Part shown: positions 8,401 to 16,989 of the stretch, in pieces
Layout: every line of letters begins with the position of its first letter
Position numbering within the stretch: position 1 is the first letter of the stretch
NCBI GenBank assembly: GCA_000310025.1
Contig: FN649741.1
Coordinates: 4,453,072 to 4,517,071 of the forward strand
DNA: 64,000 nucleotides
Direction: 5' to 3'
DNA from: Ectocarpus siliculosus
Taxonomy: Eukaryota > Sar > Phaeophyceae > Ectocarpales > Ectocarpaceae
Notes under the pieces: model-generated
What the model was told of the DNA's origin: nothing
What the model saw: the letters and a program-made list of their open reading frames with translations, nothing else
Database searches by the model: none
Position numbers and translations under genes: made by a program

Positions 8401-9234
8401 ATGCAACCGGCCGCAAAAAAGAAAAGGCTGACACGGGAGACGACCAGGGGCACATCCCCGCGATCGTTTGCGCATGCGACCATCAAGTGCAAGAAAACGC
8501 CCGCGTACGCCTCCGCCTACAAGGCCATGACCCTTGCTTCGGCCAAGCAGGCCAACAGGAGAATCGGTACCGCGGACTGGTACCGCCTTAAGAAGGACGC
8601 CCTCGTCGCCACGATCGTCCTTAACCACTTCGCCGAAGAAATACAGAGGTTCTTCAGACACGTCGTCGTCACGACACGCGACAGTGACGACGACGCACGC
8701 ACAGCAGTTTGTCCGATATCCTTGAAGCCGATCACAGAGATACCCTGTGGGCACAGGTTCAGGCACGGCAACATCTGGTTCAACAAGGACACCCTCGCAC
8801 AATACATGCGCAAGACAAGCGATTTCATGAACCCGGTCACGAGAGTGGAGCTCCGGGAGGAAGACGTCCTGAAAGTTGACCCCGGGTTGATCAAGCAGTA
8901 CAGGCACAGGAAAGAGCTCGCGGAACGCATGGCTGAAGACATGGCCCTCGTCCAGAGCGTCGAGAACGAACTGGAGGAAGTTTTTCAGGACATGGTAGAG
9001 GCCGCTCAGGAGATACGGACCAGAATGGAATTCAGAATCGTCTTCGACCACCTCGCGGAGGATTTCCAGGAATGCCACGGTGATCTCACCGAACTCGATC
9101 GCGACAGGTCGGTTCTCACGTTGAAGTCTCTCGGAGACCTTGTCGACGGCGATCCCACTCGACGCGTCCACATGTCGAAGAAACGAGAGAGGATTCTCAG
9201 GCACTTCTTGAAAACGCAGAAACCACAGGGATGA
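8401..9234 (+). CDS. U-box/RING-like protein (possible E3 ubiquitin ligase)
   Basis: 277 residues. A basic N-terminus is followed by a segment VCPISLKPITEIPCGHRFRH and then a DTLAQYMRKTSDFMNPVTR block. This spacing is that of a U-box or degenerate RING: a CPI entry loop, a helix starting DTL, and a NPVTR exit loop. The rest is helical and acidic/basic, probably coiled coil. It may ubiquitinate host or viral proteins. Three other ubiquitin-linked proteins lie within 8 kb (RING-ankyrin, F-box-like and OTU). Zinc ligands are incomplete compared with a true RING, so a U-box-like fold is preferred. Confidence 0.62.
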   Translation: MQPAAKKKRLTRETTRGTSPRSFAHATIKCKKTPAYASAYKAMTLASAKQANRRIGTADWYRLKKDALVATIVLNHFAEEIQRFFRHVVVTTRDSDDDARTAVCPISLKPITEIPCGHRFRHGNIWFNKDTLAQYMRKTSDFMNPVTRVELREEDVLKVDPGLIKQYRHRKELAERMAEDMALVQSVENELEEVFQDMVEAAQEIRTRMEFRIVFDHLAEDFQECHGDLTELDRDRSVLTLKSLGDLVDGDPTRRVHMSKKRERILRHFLKTQKPQG

Positions 9235-9241
9235 AGATTTT

Positions 9242-10063
9242 TCACAAGAACGACATCGTGAAGGATCCCGAAAACAGCTGAGGAGGCTCTGTGGCACAGA
9301 CAAACGGTGTCGGCCTCCCGGGGTTCCCGGGGTTCCTGTGGTTCCCAAGCTTCCCAATCTTCCCAGGCTTCCCAGGCTTTCCAGGCTTTCCAGGCTTTCC
9401 AGGCTTCCCAGGCTTCCCAGGCTTTCCAAGCTTCCCAAGCTTCCCAAGCTTCCCAAGCTCCCCAGGCTTCCCAAGCTCCGCAGGCTTCCCAGGCTTCCCA
9501 GGCTTCCCAGGCTTCCCGGGCTCTCCGGGCTTCCTGTGGTTCTTTACCCTCTTTCTTTTCACGAGACGAACGTTGCTGGTGTCGGAGTCCTTCATGTGCT
9601 TCTCGATTGCAGACTTGTTCTCGAGAAGGAATCCGACCAGGTTTTTAGACAGGAACCACCGGAAGAAGTTCAGCTGTCCGATGGTAGAGACACGCTCCTC
9701 GTTGCCAAACAAGACGATCTGGATTCTACGCCTGCGGGCGAAAGGGTCGAAGTTCTTCTTGTTGTGAGCGGAGAGGTTCTTGTGGTAGTCCCTGCGCAGA
9801 TTGCGGGGAAGGCCGTCCGACTCAATCGCAACGCTGAAGGATCTGGTGAAGTTCGTGATCAACCAGTCGATGATGCGCAACGACAAGCCGTTCTTGTGGT
9901 GAACGATGTCCGAAAAGGTTTGGACACGAGACTTTTCTTCGTTGAACCACAAAAGCACCGAGTTGAGCAGGACCTCATCCTTTCGCGAAAACGACGTCGC
10001 CGCGTCCGCCTTGTCGTGGCCGACGCCGCCGTCGACACGGCTCATGAACGGGTGCGCGGGCAT
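9242..10063 (-). CDS. Conserved NCLDV protein with collagen-like Gly-Lys-Pro tail
   Basis: 273 residues from the ATG at 10063. The first ~175 residues have blocks I associate with a protein conserved across NCLDVs (PBCV-1 A494R-like, from memory): [19 protein letters not shown], then [14 protein letters not shown] and [13 protein letters not shown]. The exact role of that family is not known to me. The C-terminal ~80 residues are a run of G-K-P/G-K-L triplets (9318-9540), a collagen-like repeat that members I recall do not carry. The repeat is a 9/18-bp DNA satellite, so its length may vary between isolates. It lies head-to-head with the RING-ankyrin gene. Confidence 0.65.
   Translation of the reverse strand: MPAHPFMSRVDGGVGHDKADAATSFSRKDEVLLNSVLLWFNEEKSRVQTFSDIVHHKNGLSLRIIDWLITNFTRSFSVAIESDGLPRNLRRDYHKNLSAHNKKNFDPFARRRRIQIVLFGNEERVSTIGQLNFFRWFLSKNLVGFLLENKSAIEKHMKDSDTSNVRLVKRKRVKNHRKPGEPGKPGKPGKPGKPAELGKPGELGKLGKLGKLGKPGKPGKPGKPGKPGKPGKPGKIGKLGNHRNPGNPGRPTPFVCATEPPQLFSGSFTMSFL
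9318..9540. repeat. Collagen-like triplet satellite
   Basis: Imperfect repeats of the 9-mer CTTCCCAGG and variants, about 24 units, all in frame with the minus-strand gene (encoding Gly-Lys-Pro/Leu triplets). The same DNA leaves three plus-strand frames open, which give apparent but spurious repeat proteins. Confidence 0.85.
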
Positions 10064-10211
10064 GTCATTCCTTATATACCACGAGACGCCAGCGACAATG
10101 AATGAGTACGCGGGTGCTCGAAATACGCCTGCCCACTGTTTTCGAACAACATGCACCTGTTCGTTCGAACCCGCAAAACAAAAATAAACATTGGCATACA
10201 TGTAAACCGCG

Positions 10212-11288
10212 ATGTCGTCGTCTTCAGCAACCGACGCCGACGAACAGTGCGCTATCTGCAGGAGCGTTATCACGGGAAGCTGCAACAAATCCACCACTAG
10301 CTGTGGCCACTCCTTTCACTTCACGTGCCTCGCCCGGAGCATGAGGAGCTCGTCCATCTGCCCCATTTGCCGGACCGATCTCGCCGGCCCGAACACCAGA
10401 GACGAGGACACCGAGATGAAGGACGACATCGACACCGACATCGACGTGCACGAGCACTCCGATGGTGAGACGGAGGAGGAAGGCGAGGTCAGGTTGCCGC
10501 GTGCCGCACGAACCGGCGCGCGACGCGAGGTCATCGTCACGGAGATACGCGACGGCAGCTCGATGTCCGACATCCCCGTGTTCGGGAATGAGGTCGATCT
10601 CAGGAGGGAAATTCTAGAGGGTATCATGCACTCCATGTGCCAACAGGGGGACCTGGCGGAAGCGCGCAATCTCCTGGACGACAACCCGCGCTTGCAGTAC
10701 AGCAGGGGAAGTACGGGCGACCTGCTCACACACCAAGCCGTCCTTTCCGAGAACGAGTCGTTGTTGTCCTACCTCCTCAACGAGAAAGCGTTCGACACCA
10801 ACTTGCCCAACGACGTCCACGCCTACCCGCTCCACTACGCCGTCCTCTCCGGGTCCTTGCGGATGGTCACGATCCTGGTCAACAACCGAGCCTTCGTCGA
10901 CTGCACCGACAGCTCCAAGAAGACGCCTCTCATGATCGCGTGCGAAGAGGAAGACCACGACATCGCGGAGTTCTTGCTCGACAGAGGGGCTTCCACGATG
11001 ACACAGGACGCGTGCGGAAACAAGCCCATACACTTCGCCGTGAGGTCCAGGGCACAAGCTTGCCTCCGGCGCCTTCTCAACTCCGAAGCCGAAGTCAATG
11101 CCGTCAATCACATGGACGAGACGCCGCTGTTCGTCGCGTGCAAGTCAGGTTTCCACGGCGTCTCCAGGACCCTCCTCCGCGCCGGGGCTGACCCGGAAAA
11201 GAGAAACAAGTTTGGCACGAGCCCCCTCGACGAAGCCTCGTCCAACGGGTCTTCGAGTCTCGTAGAACTGTTGCGGAGATATGTCTGA
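10212..11288 (+). CDS. RING finger plus ankyrin-repeat protein
   Basis: 358 residues. A RING-H2 domain occupies about residues 13-56 (C-AIC, CGHSFHFTCL, CPICR, with all eight ligands in order). An acidic linker (about 60-90) follows, then at least five ankyrin repeats from about residue 140 (blocks such as YPLHYAVLSGSLRMV, TPLMIACEEEDHDIAEFLLDRGA, KPIHFAVRSRAQ, TPLFVACKSGFHGVSRTLLRAGADP). This is the classic layout of a substrate-recruiting E3 ligase: ankyrins bind the target, RING binds E2. Its host target is unknown. Confidence 0.88.
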   Translation: MSSSSATDADEQCAICRSVITGSCNKSTTSCGHSFHFTCLARSMRSSSICPICRTDLAGPNTRDEDTEMKDDIDTDIDVHEHSDGETEEEGEVRLPRAARTGARREVIVTEIRDGSSMSDIPVFGNEVDLRREILEGIMHSMCQQGDLAEARNLLDDNPRLQYSRGSTGDLLTHQAVLSENESLLSYLLNEKAFDTNLPNDVHAYPLHYAVLSGSLRMVTILVNNRAFVDCTDSSKKTPLMIACEEEDHDIAEFLLDRGASTMTQDACGNKPIHFAVRSRAQACLRRLLNSEAEVNAVNHMDETPLFVACKSGFHGVSRTLLRAGADPEKRNKFGTSPLDEASSNGSSSLVELLRRYV

Positions 11289-11332
11289 TGTTGAACGGTT
11301 TTCGCGAAATATTATGTAGACTTGGATAAAAG

Positions 11333-12079
11333 ATGAATCAATTTCTACCCGGTGGTGTTTCCCCGAACCCTCAGGGCACTGCCTACCCTGCAGTGCAACC
11401 GATGGGCAACATGTTTGCACAGATGCAGATGCTGAATGCGTTTAATAAGTCGTCCGATTCGTACTCGTCGTCCAGCTCCAAGGTCTCCATCGTCAAGTAC
11501 GACGACCACTTCAAGAAAAAGGGGGCAGATTTTTGCTACGACAAACTCAAGCTCAAAAAGCTCAACCCGACTCCGGGTGCGACGCCACGCCTTGTACGAA
11601 TTTCCAAAGAAGAACTGAAGGAAAACCCTCCTCTCGCGCTCAAGTTCGGCGACAAAGACTGCCATATCGTCCTACCTATCCCCTCGTACAAAGCCATGTG
11701 CAAGGCTGCGGAAATAATGGTCAGGGATTACTTGTCTCACGCTGGGATAGGGACAACGTCCGCATCAAAGAAAGAAGCCGCCGATGCCATATCGCAAATG
11801 CTGCTCGTCAACTTTGTCGAACAATGTGGTTACGGTGACGATGCGTTGGACGCAGCGTGTTATGATGCAGGTGTTAAAACAATTCCCAACGAAACACAAG
11901 ACGAACAAAAAACTAGACTTATAGCTGAAGCAGAAAGTATCACTCTAGGAGATGGCGTTGGTGTTGGCACAGATTACGATGCGGCAGATGTGGGTGACCT
12001 GGTCGGTCATGCAAGCAGAACAGGTGGCCAGGAAGGTAAAGTACCTAACTATAAGGCTGGCATCACCCAGTGGATGTAA
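11333..12079 (+). CDS. Hypothetical protein, 248 aa
   Basis: ATG at 11333, 44 bp after the RING-ankyrin gene. The N-terminus is Gly/Pro/Met-rich and disordered. A Ser run (SSSSSKVS) leads into a folded core with KFGDKDCHIVLPIPSYK and a helical AAEIMVRDYLSHAG. The tail is acidic/Gly-rich. No family is recognised. Codon use towards the 3' end becomes more A/T-rich than in the neighbours. The 150 bp after the stop (12080-12231) has no convincing gene. Confidence 0.62.
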   Translation: MNQFLPGGVSPNPQGTAYPAVQPMGNMFAQMQMLNAFNKSSDSYSSSSSKVSIVKYDDHFKKKGADFCYDKLKLKKLNPTPGATPRLVRISKEELKENPPLALKFGDKDCHIVLPIPSYKAMCKAAEIMVRDYLSHAGIGTTSASKKEAADAISQMLLVNFVEQCGYGDDALDAACYDAGVKTIPNETQDEQKTRLIAEAESITLGDGVGVGTDYDAADVGDLVGHASRTGGQEGKVPNYKAGITQWM

Positions 12080-12231
12080 GCGCGTAGACCTGTGAATTCA
12101 AATCAAATTCAACCCTATTACACGGAGAAAACCAATCTGAAGAAGATCATGGGGCTGCAGAAGGGCAAAACTGTGGACGCAGATACCGCCACAGGTGTGG
12201 CTCGCAATGATAATGAAATAAGAATACAAAT

Positions 12232-13893
12232 TTACATCCACACGAACAAATTCGAGAGATCGAAAGCGTTTTTTGCCGGTTTAGGCAATGTTGGTGCAAT
12301 AATTTCAGTACCGCTCTCATCTTGCAGCCCGTTCAACCCGACGCTTGTCAAGAAAAGTCTTTCTAGTCTTTCCGCTGATTGAACACCTATATCGTTTGCT
12401 TTAGCCTCGATCCAATCTTTGTATGCTTTGGTACGTAAAATATTCACTTCTTCCCCATCCGTCGCACTACGCGCTCTCTTACCTCCTAGTGCTAAAATCC
12501 TCAATTTTGGAGTTGTCTCGTTTAGAAAAAGCAGCAAACTCTGCTTTTTTGTGTTAATGCGATCTTTTACCTTCAACATTGTTGATTTTTGGGCGGGGTC
12601 GTCGACGGTTAACAAGATTGTGTCTGCGTCCACAGGTTTGCGAGATCCTTCTCCCCCGGCAGCAGCTCCTCCATCGCCTGGTGCTGCTGGTGCTGCTGGT
12701 GCTGGTGGTGCTGCTTCTTCTTCTTCTTCTTCTCCTTCTTCTTCTTCTTTTTCTTCTTCTTCTTCTGCTGCTGCTTTTCCTTCTTCTTCTTCTGCTGCTG
12801 CTTTTCCTTCTTCTTCTTTTGGTGCTGGACTACTACCGTCTCCCGCGCTTCCGAAGCTCTCGTCACCAGATGACAGCCCCCCGTCTACACCCCCCCCCAC
12901 CTCCTTAAGCCGTTGCTGGCAATCGGCGGCCTCTTCCCGGGCCTTGTCTCTAGCAGCCCCTGCTGCTTTAAGCTCAACTGTTGCTGTTTGTGCAGCCGCT
13001 TTCAAATCATCAACGCGTCGTTCAAGGGACTCCTTAGCTCGCCGAAGCGTTCCCAAGGACGTCGACACTTTTTTCACATCCTCTCCTAAGCTAAGATTTG
13101 CGTTCTCCAATGCTTTAACTCGTGCTGCGGACTCTTCAATCAATTCTTTGTCTTTGTCTTTCTGCTCCGTGGCTTCTTCAATGGTTTTCGCTGCCGCTTC
13201 CATACGCTGACGATGTACTTCTGCTTCGTCCAGCTTTTCTCTGAGCTTGTCACGCAAGTTCACAATAAAGTCGACGTAAGTATTTTGCGTGCTCCTAAGC
13301 TCGGACGCCTTCGTGTTGAAATCCACAGTCGTTATATTTTCATCAGCAGCAGCTTGCGCTAGCTCCGCAATTTTTTGCGATTCGTCCTTGTGCGTCTGCT
13401 TCAAATCCACCAAGTCCTTTCGAATTCTGACGACCTCATTTTGCGCATCCGATTCAGCCTGACTACCAGCAGGAGCTGCAGCAGCGTCGGCTTGGGCTTG
13501 AGATAATTTTGATTTTAAGCCAGTCACTTCTGCGTTAAGTGCTGCTTCGCGGTCACCGCAAACCTTCAGCTCTTTCAACTTTACGACTAGCTTTTCTTGT
13601 ACCTTTCTTAATTCTTCTGACTCATCTGCACCGCCTTGGCTAGCACGGAGTTTGTTGAGTTCATTCAGAAGAGTCTGTGTCCTCTGCAACAGAGTGTTCG
13701 CGAATGCGCCAACAGTTTTATAGTGTGCACGTTGCTCGGCGGCTGAAACCCCACCAGCACCGTTCCGCACTGCAGTTTCAATCCTGTTCAGCTGGTCCCC
13801 GAAGACTTCTTGCACTGCCTGCTTAATGTTGGACTTTGCGACGTAGGCGTGTGCCCTCGTGATGGGATAGTTCAATTGAAATGGTAGCGCCAT
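12232..13893 (-). CDS. Long coiled-coil protein with acidic Ala/Glu linker
   Basis: 553 residues from the ATG at 13893 (an upstream in-frame GTG at 14022 was not used). Residues 40-340 are almost continuous heptad-type coiled coil (for example QRTQTLLNELNKLR and LEERVDDLKAA-like stretches). Then follow a Gly/Ser segment, a run of E/A low complexity (EEEGKAAAEEEE, EEEEEKEEEEGEEEEEEAA), a Pro/Ala hinge, and a C-terminal folded ~110 residues. A structural, scaffold or virion-fibre role is possible. No homologue is recognised. The acidic run comes from CTT/CTC triplet satellite DNA around 12715-12825. Confidence 0.68.
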   Translation of the reverse strand: MALPFQLNYPITRAHAYVAKSNIKQAVQEVFGDQLNRIETAVRNGAGGVSAAEQRAHYKTVGAFANTLLQRTQTLLNELNKLRASQGGADESEELRKVQEKLVVKLKELKVCGDREAALNAEVTGLKSKLSQAQADAAAAPAGSQAESDAQNEVVRIRKDLVDLKQTHKDESQKIAELAQAAADENITTVDFNTKASELRSTQNTYVDFIVNLRDKLREKLDEAEVHRQRMEAAAKTIEEATEQKDKDKELIEESAARVKALENANLSLGEDVKKVSTSLGTLRRAKESLERRVDDLKAAAQTATVELKAAGAARDKAREEAADCQQRLKEVGGGVDGGLSSGDESFGSAGDGSSPAPKEEEGKAAAEEEEGKAAAEEEEEKEEEEGEEEEEEAAPPAPAAPAAPGDGGAAAGGEGSRKPVDADTILLTVDDPAQKSTMLKVKDRINTKKQSLLLFLNETTPKLRILALGGKRARSATDGEEVNILRTKAYKDWIEAKANDIGVQSAERLERLFLTSVGLNGLQDESGTEIIAPTLPKPAKNAFDLSNLFVWM

Positions 13894-13975
13894 GTTTGAG
13901 TGTTGTAAACATTTTAATTTTCCAGAACCACAAGTGGTACGACGGCGCGAAACGAGGCTGCAGCACCATCTTCCT

Positions 13976-14929
13976 TCACAAATCAAAAGCCAGGTTACGA
14001 CACACCTTGTGTACGATCTCACCGTCGAGTTCTACGCAGTCCCGATAAACCCATTTATCTATCTCTTGAAGGAACTTGAGATGCACACGCTCGTAGCACA
14101 GGCGACACCGGGAACTCGCAGAGTCGCGTTCCGTACATACCACATACACGCCTGCTTCCGAATCAACCAAGGGTTCGCTGTGGCCGCTGCGACCACCTGA
14201 AACTCCGGGACCGCCGGAACCGCTGGAACCACCGGAACCGCTGGAACTTCCAAAACCACCGGAACCGCTGGAACCGCTGGAATCGCCGAAAACTAGGTCA
14301 CGACACGCCTTGTGTAGGATTTCACCATCGTGCTCAACGCAGTCCCGATAAACCCATTCCTCTATCTCGTGACGATACTGGAGATGAATGCGATCCTGGC
14401 ACAAGTGACAGTGGTAGGTATCTGGCGCATGGTTCGAGCATACGACGTACACGTCTGGGTCCTTCGAGCGGGTGGAACCATTGGAACCGGTGGAACCGGG
14501 GGAATCGGGGAACTTTTCACGACCTACGTCACGACACGTCTTGTGCATGATTTCACCCTTGTGCTCAACGCATTCCCGGTAAACCCATGCTTTTATCTCC
14601 TTGAGGTATGTGAGATGAATGCGCCCCTTGCAAGCGTGACAAAAATAGGTATCTGGCGTGTCATCCGAGCATACAACATACTCGGAACGACTGCTCCAAT
14701 CCCTTGAATCGCTCGAACAGGTGGAACCGGAATCGTCCAGGCCGGATTCAGGAGATTCGGAGTGACAGCAATGGTGCCCGGAGATCCACTGGTGACACGC
14801 CGGGCAAAACACGAAGGAAACCAGACCGTCGGCCAACAACCCCTGTCGCGCGTCAGGCCACCCGTGAAAGGCAGGGAAAGAGCACGGTACACCCCTGTGG
14901 AGTCTGACGTCGCAATCCCACCTCGTCAT
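13976..14929 (-). CDS. Triple Pcf11-like zinc-finger protein
   Basis: 317 residues from the ATG at 14929. It contains three copies of a ~50-residue unit, each reading C-x2-C-x3-H/F ... E-I-x-x-W-V-Y-R-x-C-V-E ... G-E-I-x-H-K-x-C-R. Units are separated by Ser/Gly linkers with SGSSGSGG runs. The pattern CxxC, then W-x-Y about 15 residues on, then H-x2-C matches the C-terminal zinc finger of the mRNA 3'-end processing factor Pcf11, as I remember it. A role in transcription termination or RNA processing is therefore possible but unproven. The N-terminal 80 residues have a further Cys/His cluster (CPACHQWISGHHCC). Confidence 0.6.
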   Translation of the reverse strand: MTRWDCDVRLHRGVPCSFPAFHGWPDARQGLLADGLVSFVFCPACHQWISGHHCCHSESPESGLDDSGSTCSSDSRDWSSRSEYVVCSDDTPDTYFCHACKGRIHLTYLKEIKAWVYRECVEHKGEIMHKTCRDVGREKFPDSPGSTGSNGSTRSKDPDVYVVCSNHAPDTYHCHLCQDRIHLQYRHEIEEWVYRDCVEHDGEILHKACRDLVFGDSSGSSGSGGFGSSSGSGGSSGSGGPGVSGGRSGHSEPLVDSEAGVYVVCTERDSASSRCRLCYERVHLKFLQEIDKWVYRDCVELDGEIVHKVCRNLAFDL

Positions 14930-15047
14930 TATTTTTCGGAAAACTACAACTCGCAATATTTTTTTCACAGCTTGTTGTCATCGGGCCGTGTTTTGTCTTC
15001 CGTTGTTTCCAGTAAAACCAGATTTTCGCCCCCGCTTCCTCACAACC

Positions 15048-15881
15048 ATGCTGCACCTACTGCTAATTTCAAAGGACGCCCTCCAGCACATCCTGAGCTT
15101 TGTCAAGGCAGACTCGTACGCGATCATCGGCCCGGTGTGTCGAGATTTCAGGAACTGCTACGGCTCGGGCGAGAGAGTCACCAGGACTTCCAAGTACACG
15201 CAATCCCTGCAGCTGTTCCGGCAGGCAACGGCAACAAACATTGAATTCAGAAGCCTTTGCCTGCTGGACGACCTGATTTCGAGGGACGAGATCGACGTGA
15301 TCCCCCCTCTGTTGACGCGCGGGTACGAGTGGGACCACTTCTGCGTGCAGCGCGCGGCGGAGACCAACAGCTACAGGTTCTTCCGGTGGCTCCAATGGCT
15401 CCAAACCACCGACGATGGTCTCCCCTGGTTGGTGGAGAACGCACACCGCGCGGCTGCCAAAGAGGGGAACTTGGAGATGATGATCTACTTGGTCGAGAGC
15501 GGAGCGGGTTTCCCGGACAGCGGCTCGCTCGCCGTAACAAGAGATTGCAAGATCGTCGAGTGGTTGCGCGAGCTGCGGCTCGACCCCGCGCACGCCTTCG
15601 TGAAAGCTGCAAGGGAGGACGACGTCTGCGTCTTCGAGCAGACCGAGTCCTTCGATGACCACGGTCTCAACCGAATGTATATCAAGGAAGCGTGCATCCA
15701 CGGCGCGTTCAACGTGCTGGAGTTCTTTCGTGTCTTTGTTGGCGTCGGCCCGACGCCGTCGGACGTAGCCTGGGCCCTGCACTTCCAGACGGAAGACATC
15801 TTGGATTGGTACCGGGAATTCTTCCCGCGCTCGGCCGAGGAAGTGTCAGGGTTGCGTTTGCGTTTGCGTTTGGCACTTTGA
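15048..15881 (+). CDS. F-box-like/ankyrin-type protein
   Basis: 277 residues from the ATG at 15048. The first 45 residues resemble an F-box (LISKDALQHILSFVKADSYAIIGPVCRDF: L-P-x-E-x-L-style helix, then V-C-R-x-W-style ending). The rest has degenerate ankyrin-like repeats (ENAHRAAAKEGNLEMMIYLVESGA, KEACIHGAFNVLEFFR). F-box proteins deliver substrates to SCF ubiquitin ligases. The same architecture is common in large algal and amoebal viruses. The C-terminus ends in an odd LRLRLRLAL run made by a short TTGCGT repeat. Confidence 0.68.
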   Translation: MLHLLLISKDALQHILSFVKADSYAIIGPVCRDFRNCYGSGERVTRTSKYTQSLQLFRQATATNIEFRSLCLLDDLISRDEIDVIPPLLTRGYEWDHFCVQRAAETNSYRFFRWLQWLQTTDDGLPWLVENAHRAAAKEGNLEMMIYLVESGAGFPDSGSLAVTRDCKIVEWLRELRLDPAHAFVKAAREDDVCVFEQTESFDDHGLNRMYIKEACIHGAFNVLEFFRVFVGVGPTPSDVAWALHFQTEDILDWYREFFPRSAEEVSGLRLRLRLAL

Positions 15882-15920
15882 AGGAAATATGTTTATCTGC
15901 TTGCAGACACGCACCAAAAA

Positions 15921-16520
15921 ATGGACGAGTGGTTCGTTCGTCTCGTAACCGTGCCGTCGGACGGCTCGTGCTTTTTCTCGTCGGTCGCGATCGCTCTGAA
16001 CGACTCGCTCGGATCCTGGAGGCACGATCACAAAATAACAAACATGTTACGAACTCACTGGCACAACTACCTCGCCCTCGGACTGGACTCGCCAGACAAC
16101 TTCACCGCCAAGTTTGTCAGATACATGTCGTCCGTGAGCATCGGCGATGAAGATCTGGTCGCGTACAACGAGGTTGCTCGTGCCGACAACAAAAAAACGT
16201 TCGGGTGCGCCGACGACCTGGCGGAGCACGTCTTTCTCTCCAATTGTTGGGTCGACACCGTCACGTTCGGCGCGTTCCTCAAGTCGCTCGACTGCTCCGT
16301 CGCAGTGGTTGTGCTCGACCACGAGCTCAAGCAACCGCTGAACATGCTCGACGCTCTCACGAAAGACAAACACTTTTACATCTGTCTCTGGCTGCAGGAC
16401 TCTCACTATCAGCCGATGCAGCTCGTCCACAAAGGCAGAGAGTTTGGCGCGTGCGTGACGAGAGAGACCATTCGGCAATTCATGGAAGACTGCTACCCTT
16501 CCGACAGACACAGGTTTTGA
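15921..16520 (+). CDS. OTU-family cysteine protease (deubiquitinase-like)
   Basis: 199 residues. The N-terminal motif VPSDGSCFFSSVA has the OTU signature with Asp14 and catalytic Cys17. The C-terminal half has a strand followed by DSHYQPM, with His162 as the catalytic base. Length and layout match viral and eukaryotic OTU domains. It would cleave ubiquitin from host or viral proteins, countering the ligase-type genes just upstream or the host's own. ATG at 15921 is 39 bp after the F-box-like gene. Its 3' end is followed after 35 bp by the second MITE. Confidence 0.83.
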   Translation: MDEWFVRLVTVPSDGSCFFSSVAIALNDSLGSWRHDHKITNMLRTHWHNYLALGLDSPDNFTAKFVRYMSSVSIGDEDLVAYNEVARADNKKTFGCADDLAEHVFLSNCWVDTVTFGAFLKSLDCSVAVVVLDHELKQPLNMLDALTKDKHFYICLWLQDSHYQPMQLVHKGREFGACVTRETIRQFMEDCYPSDRHRF

Positions 16521-16555
16521 AATTGTTTCTCTGCGGACTGCAACCCCACCGAGCA

Positions 16556-16989
16556 CATTGTTATCAACTTAAGCTTTCTAGAACAATTTGGCGAATCTTA
16601 CCTACTCGAAACGATCTAGAAGAAAGACCACATTTTTCAATTTTATATGTAAATATTTGAGTGTATTGGTAGCCCACGCTGCTCACAATTCACCTTCACC
16701 ATGGCAACCACCACTACAAAATCGAAGACGAAGAAGAAGAAAAAGAGAAAGAAGATGGCCGACATCACAACACGGCTACACGAGGTCTACAACATCAACA
16801 CGCTACGAAGAAACGACGACGAGCTTTCGCAACCGAAGTTTCAACAAACGACTTGCCTGGAAACAGTGGGATATTCCGAGGTTTAAAAAACCCTAAAAGC
16901 TGGACCCTTGAGGAGACAACTTAGTTGTTTCTATCTGTTTTTGTTCACTACAACTTAATAGTTCCGGTTTTCTTAAGTTGATATTAGTG
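16556..16989 (+). mobile_element. MITE-like element, copy 2 (434 bp)
   Basis: Same 18-bp terminal inverted repeats and length as copy 1. Flanked by the 8-bp duplication ACCGAGCA (16548-16555 and 16990-16997). The internal 61-codon frame at 16701-16886 is intact. The right end lies inside the 3' end of the minus-strand coiled-coil gene and gives it the C-terminus SLIST plus stop. This is the second independent case in the window. Confidence 0.93.
16701..16886 (+). CDS. MITE-encoded Lys-rich 61-aa peptide (copy 2)
   Basis: Identical in start, stop and length to the frame in copy 1, with Met replacing Lys after the basic run and Glu replacing Lys near the middle. This is the version found in copies 2, 3, 4, 6 and 7. 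Confidence 0.6.
   Translation: MATTTTKSKTKKKKKRKKMADITTRLHEVYNINTLRRNDDELSQPKFQQTTCLETVGYSEV

Noticed and set aside
8374-9648. Minus- and plus-strand frames giving Gly-Ser-Leu or Gln-Ala-Ser repeat proteins around the collagen-like satellite
   Set aside because: Repeat-induced open frames; they overlap the U-box-like gene and the NCLDV protein antisense or out of phase.
12092-12382. Small plus-strand frame after the 248-aa gene
   Set aside because: Starts at GTG, has no early ATG and overlaps the 3' end of the coiled-coil gene.
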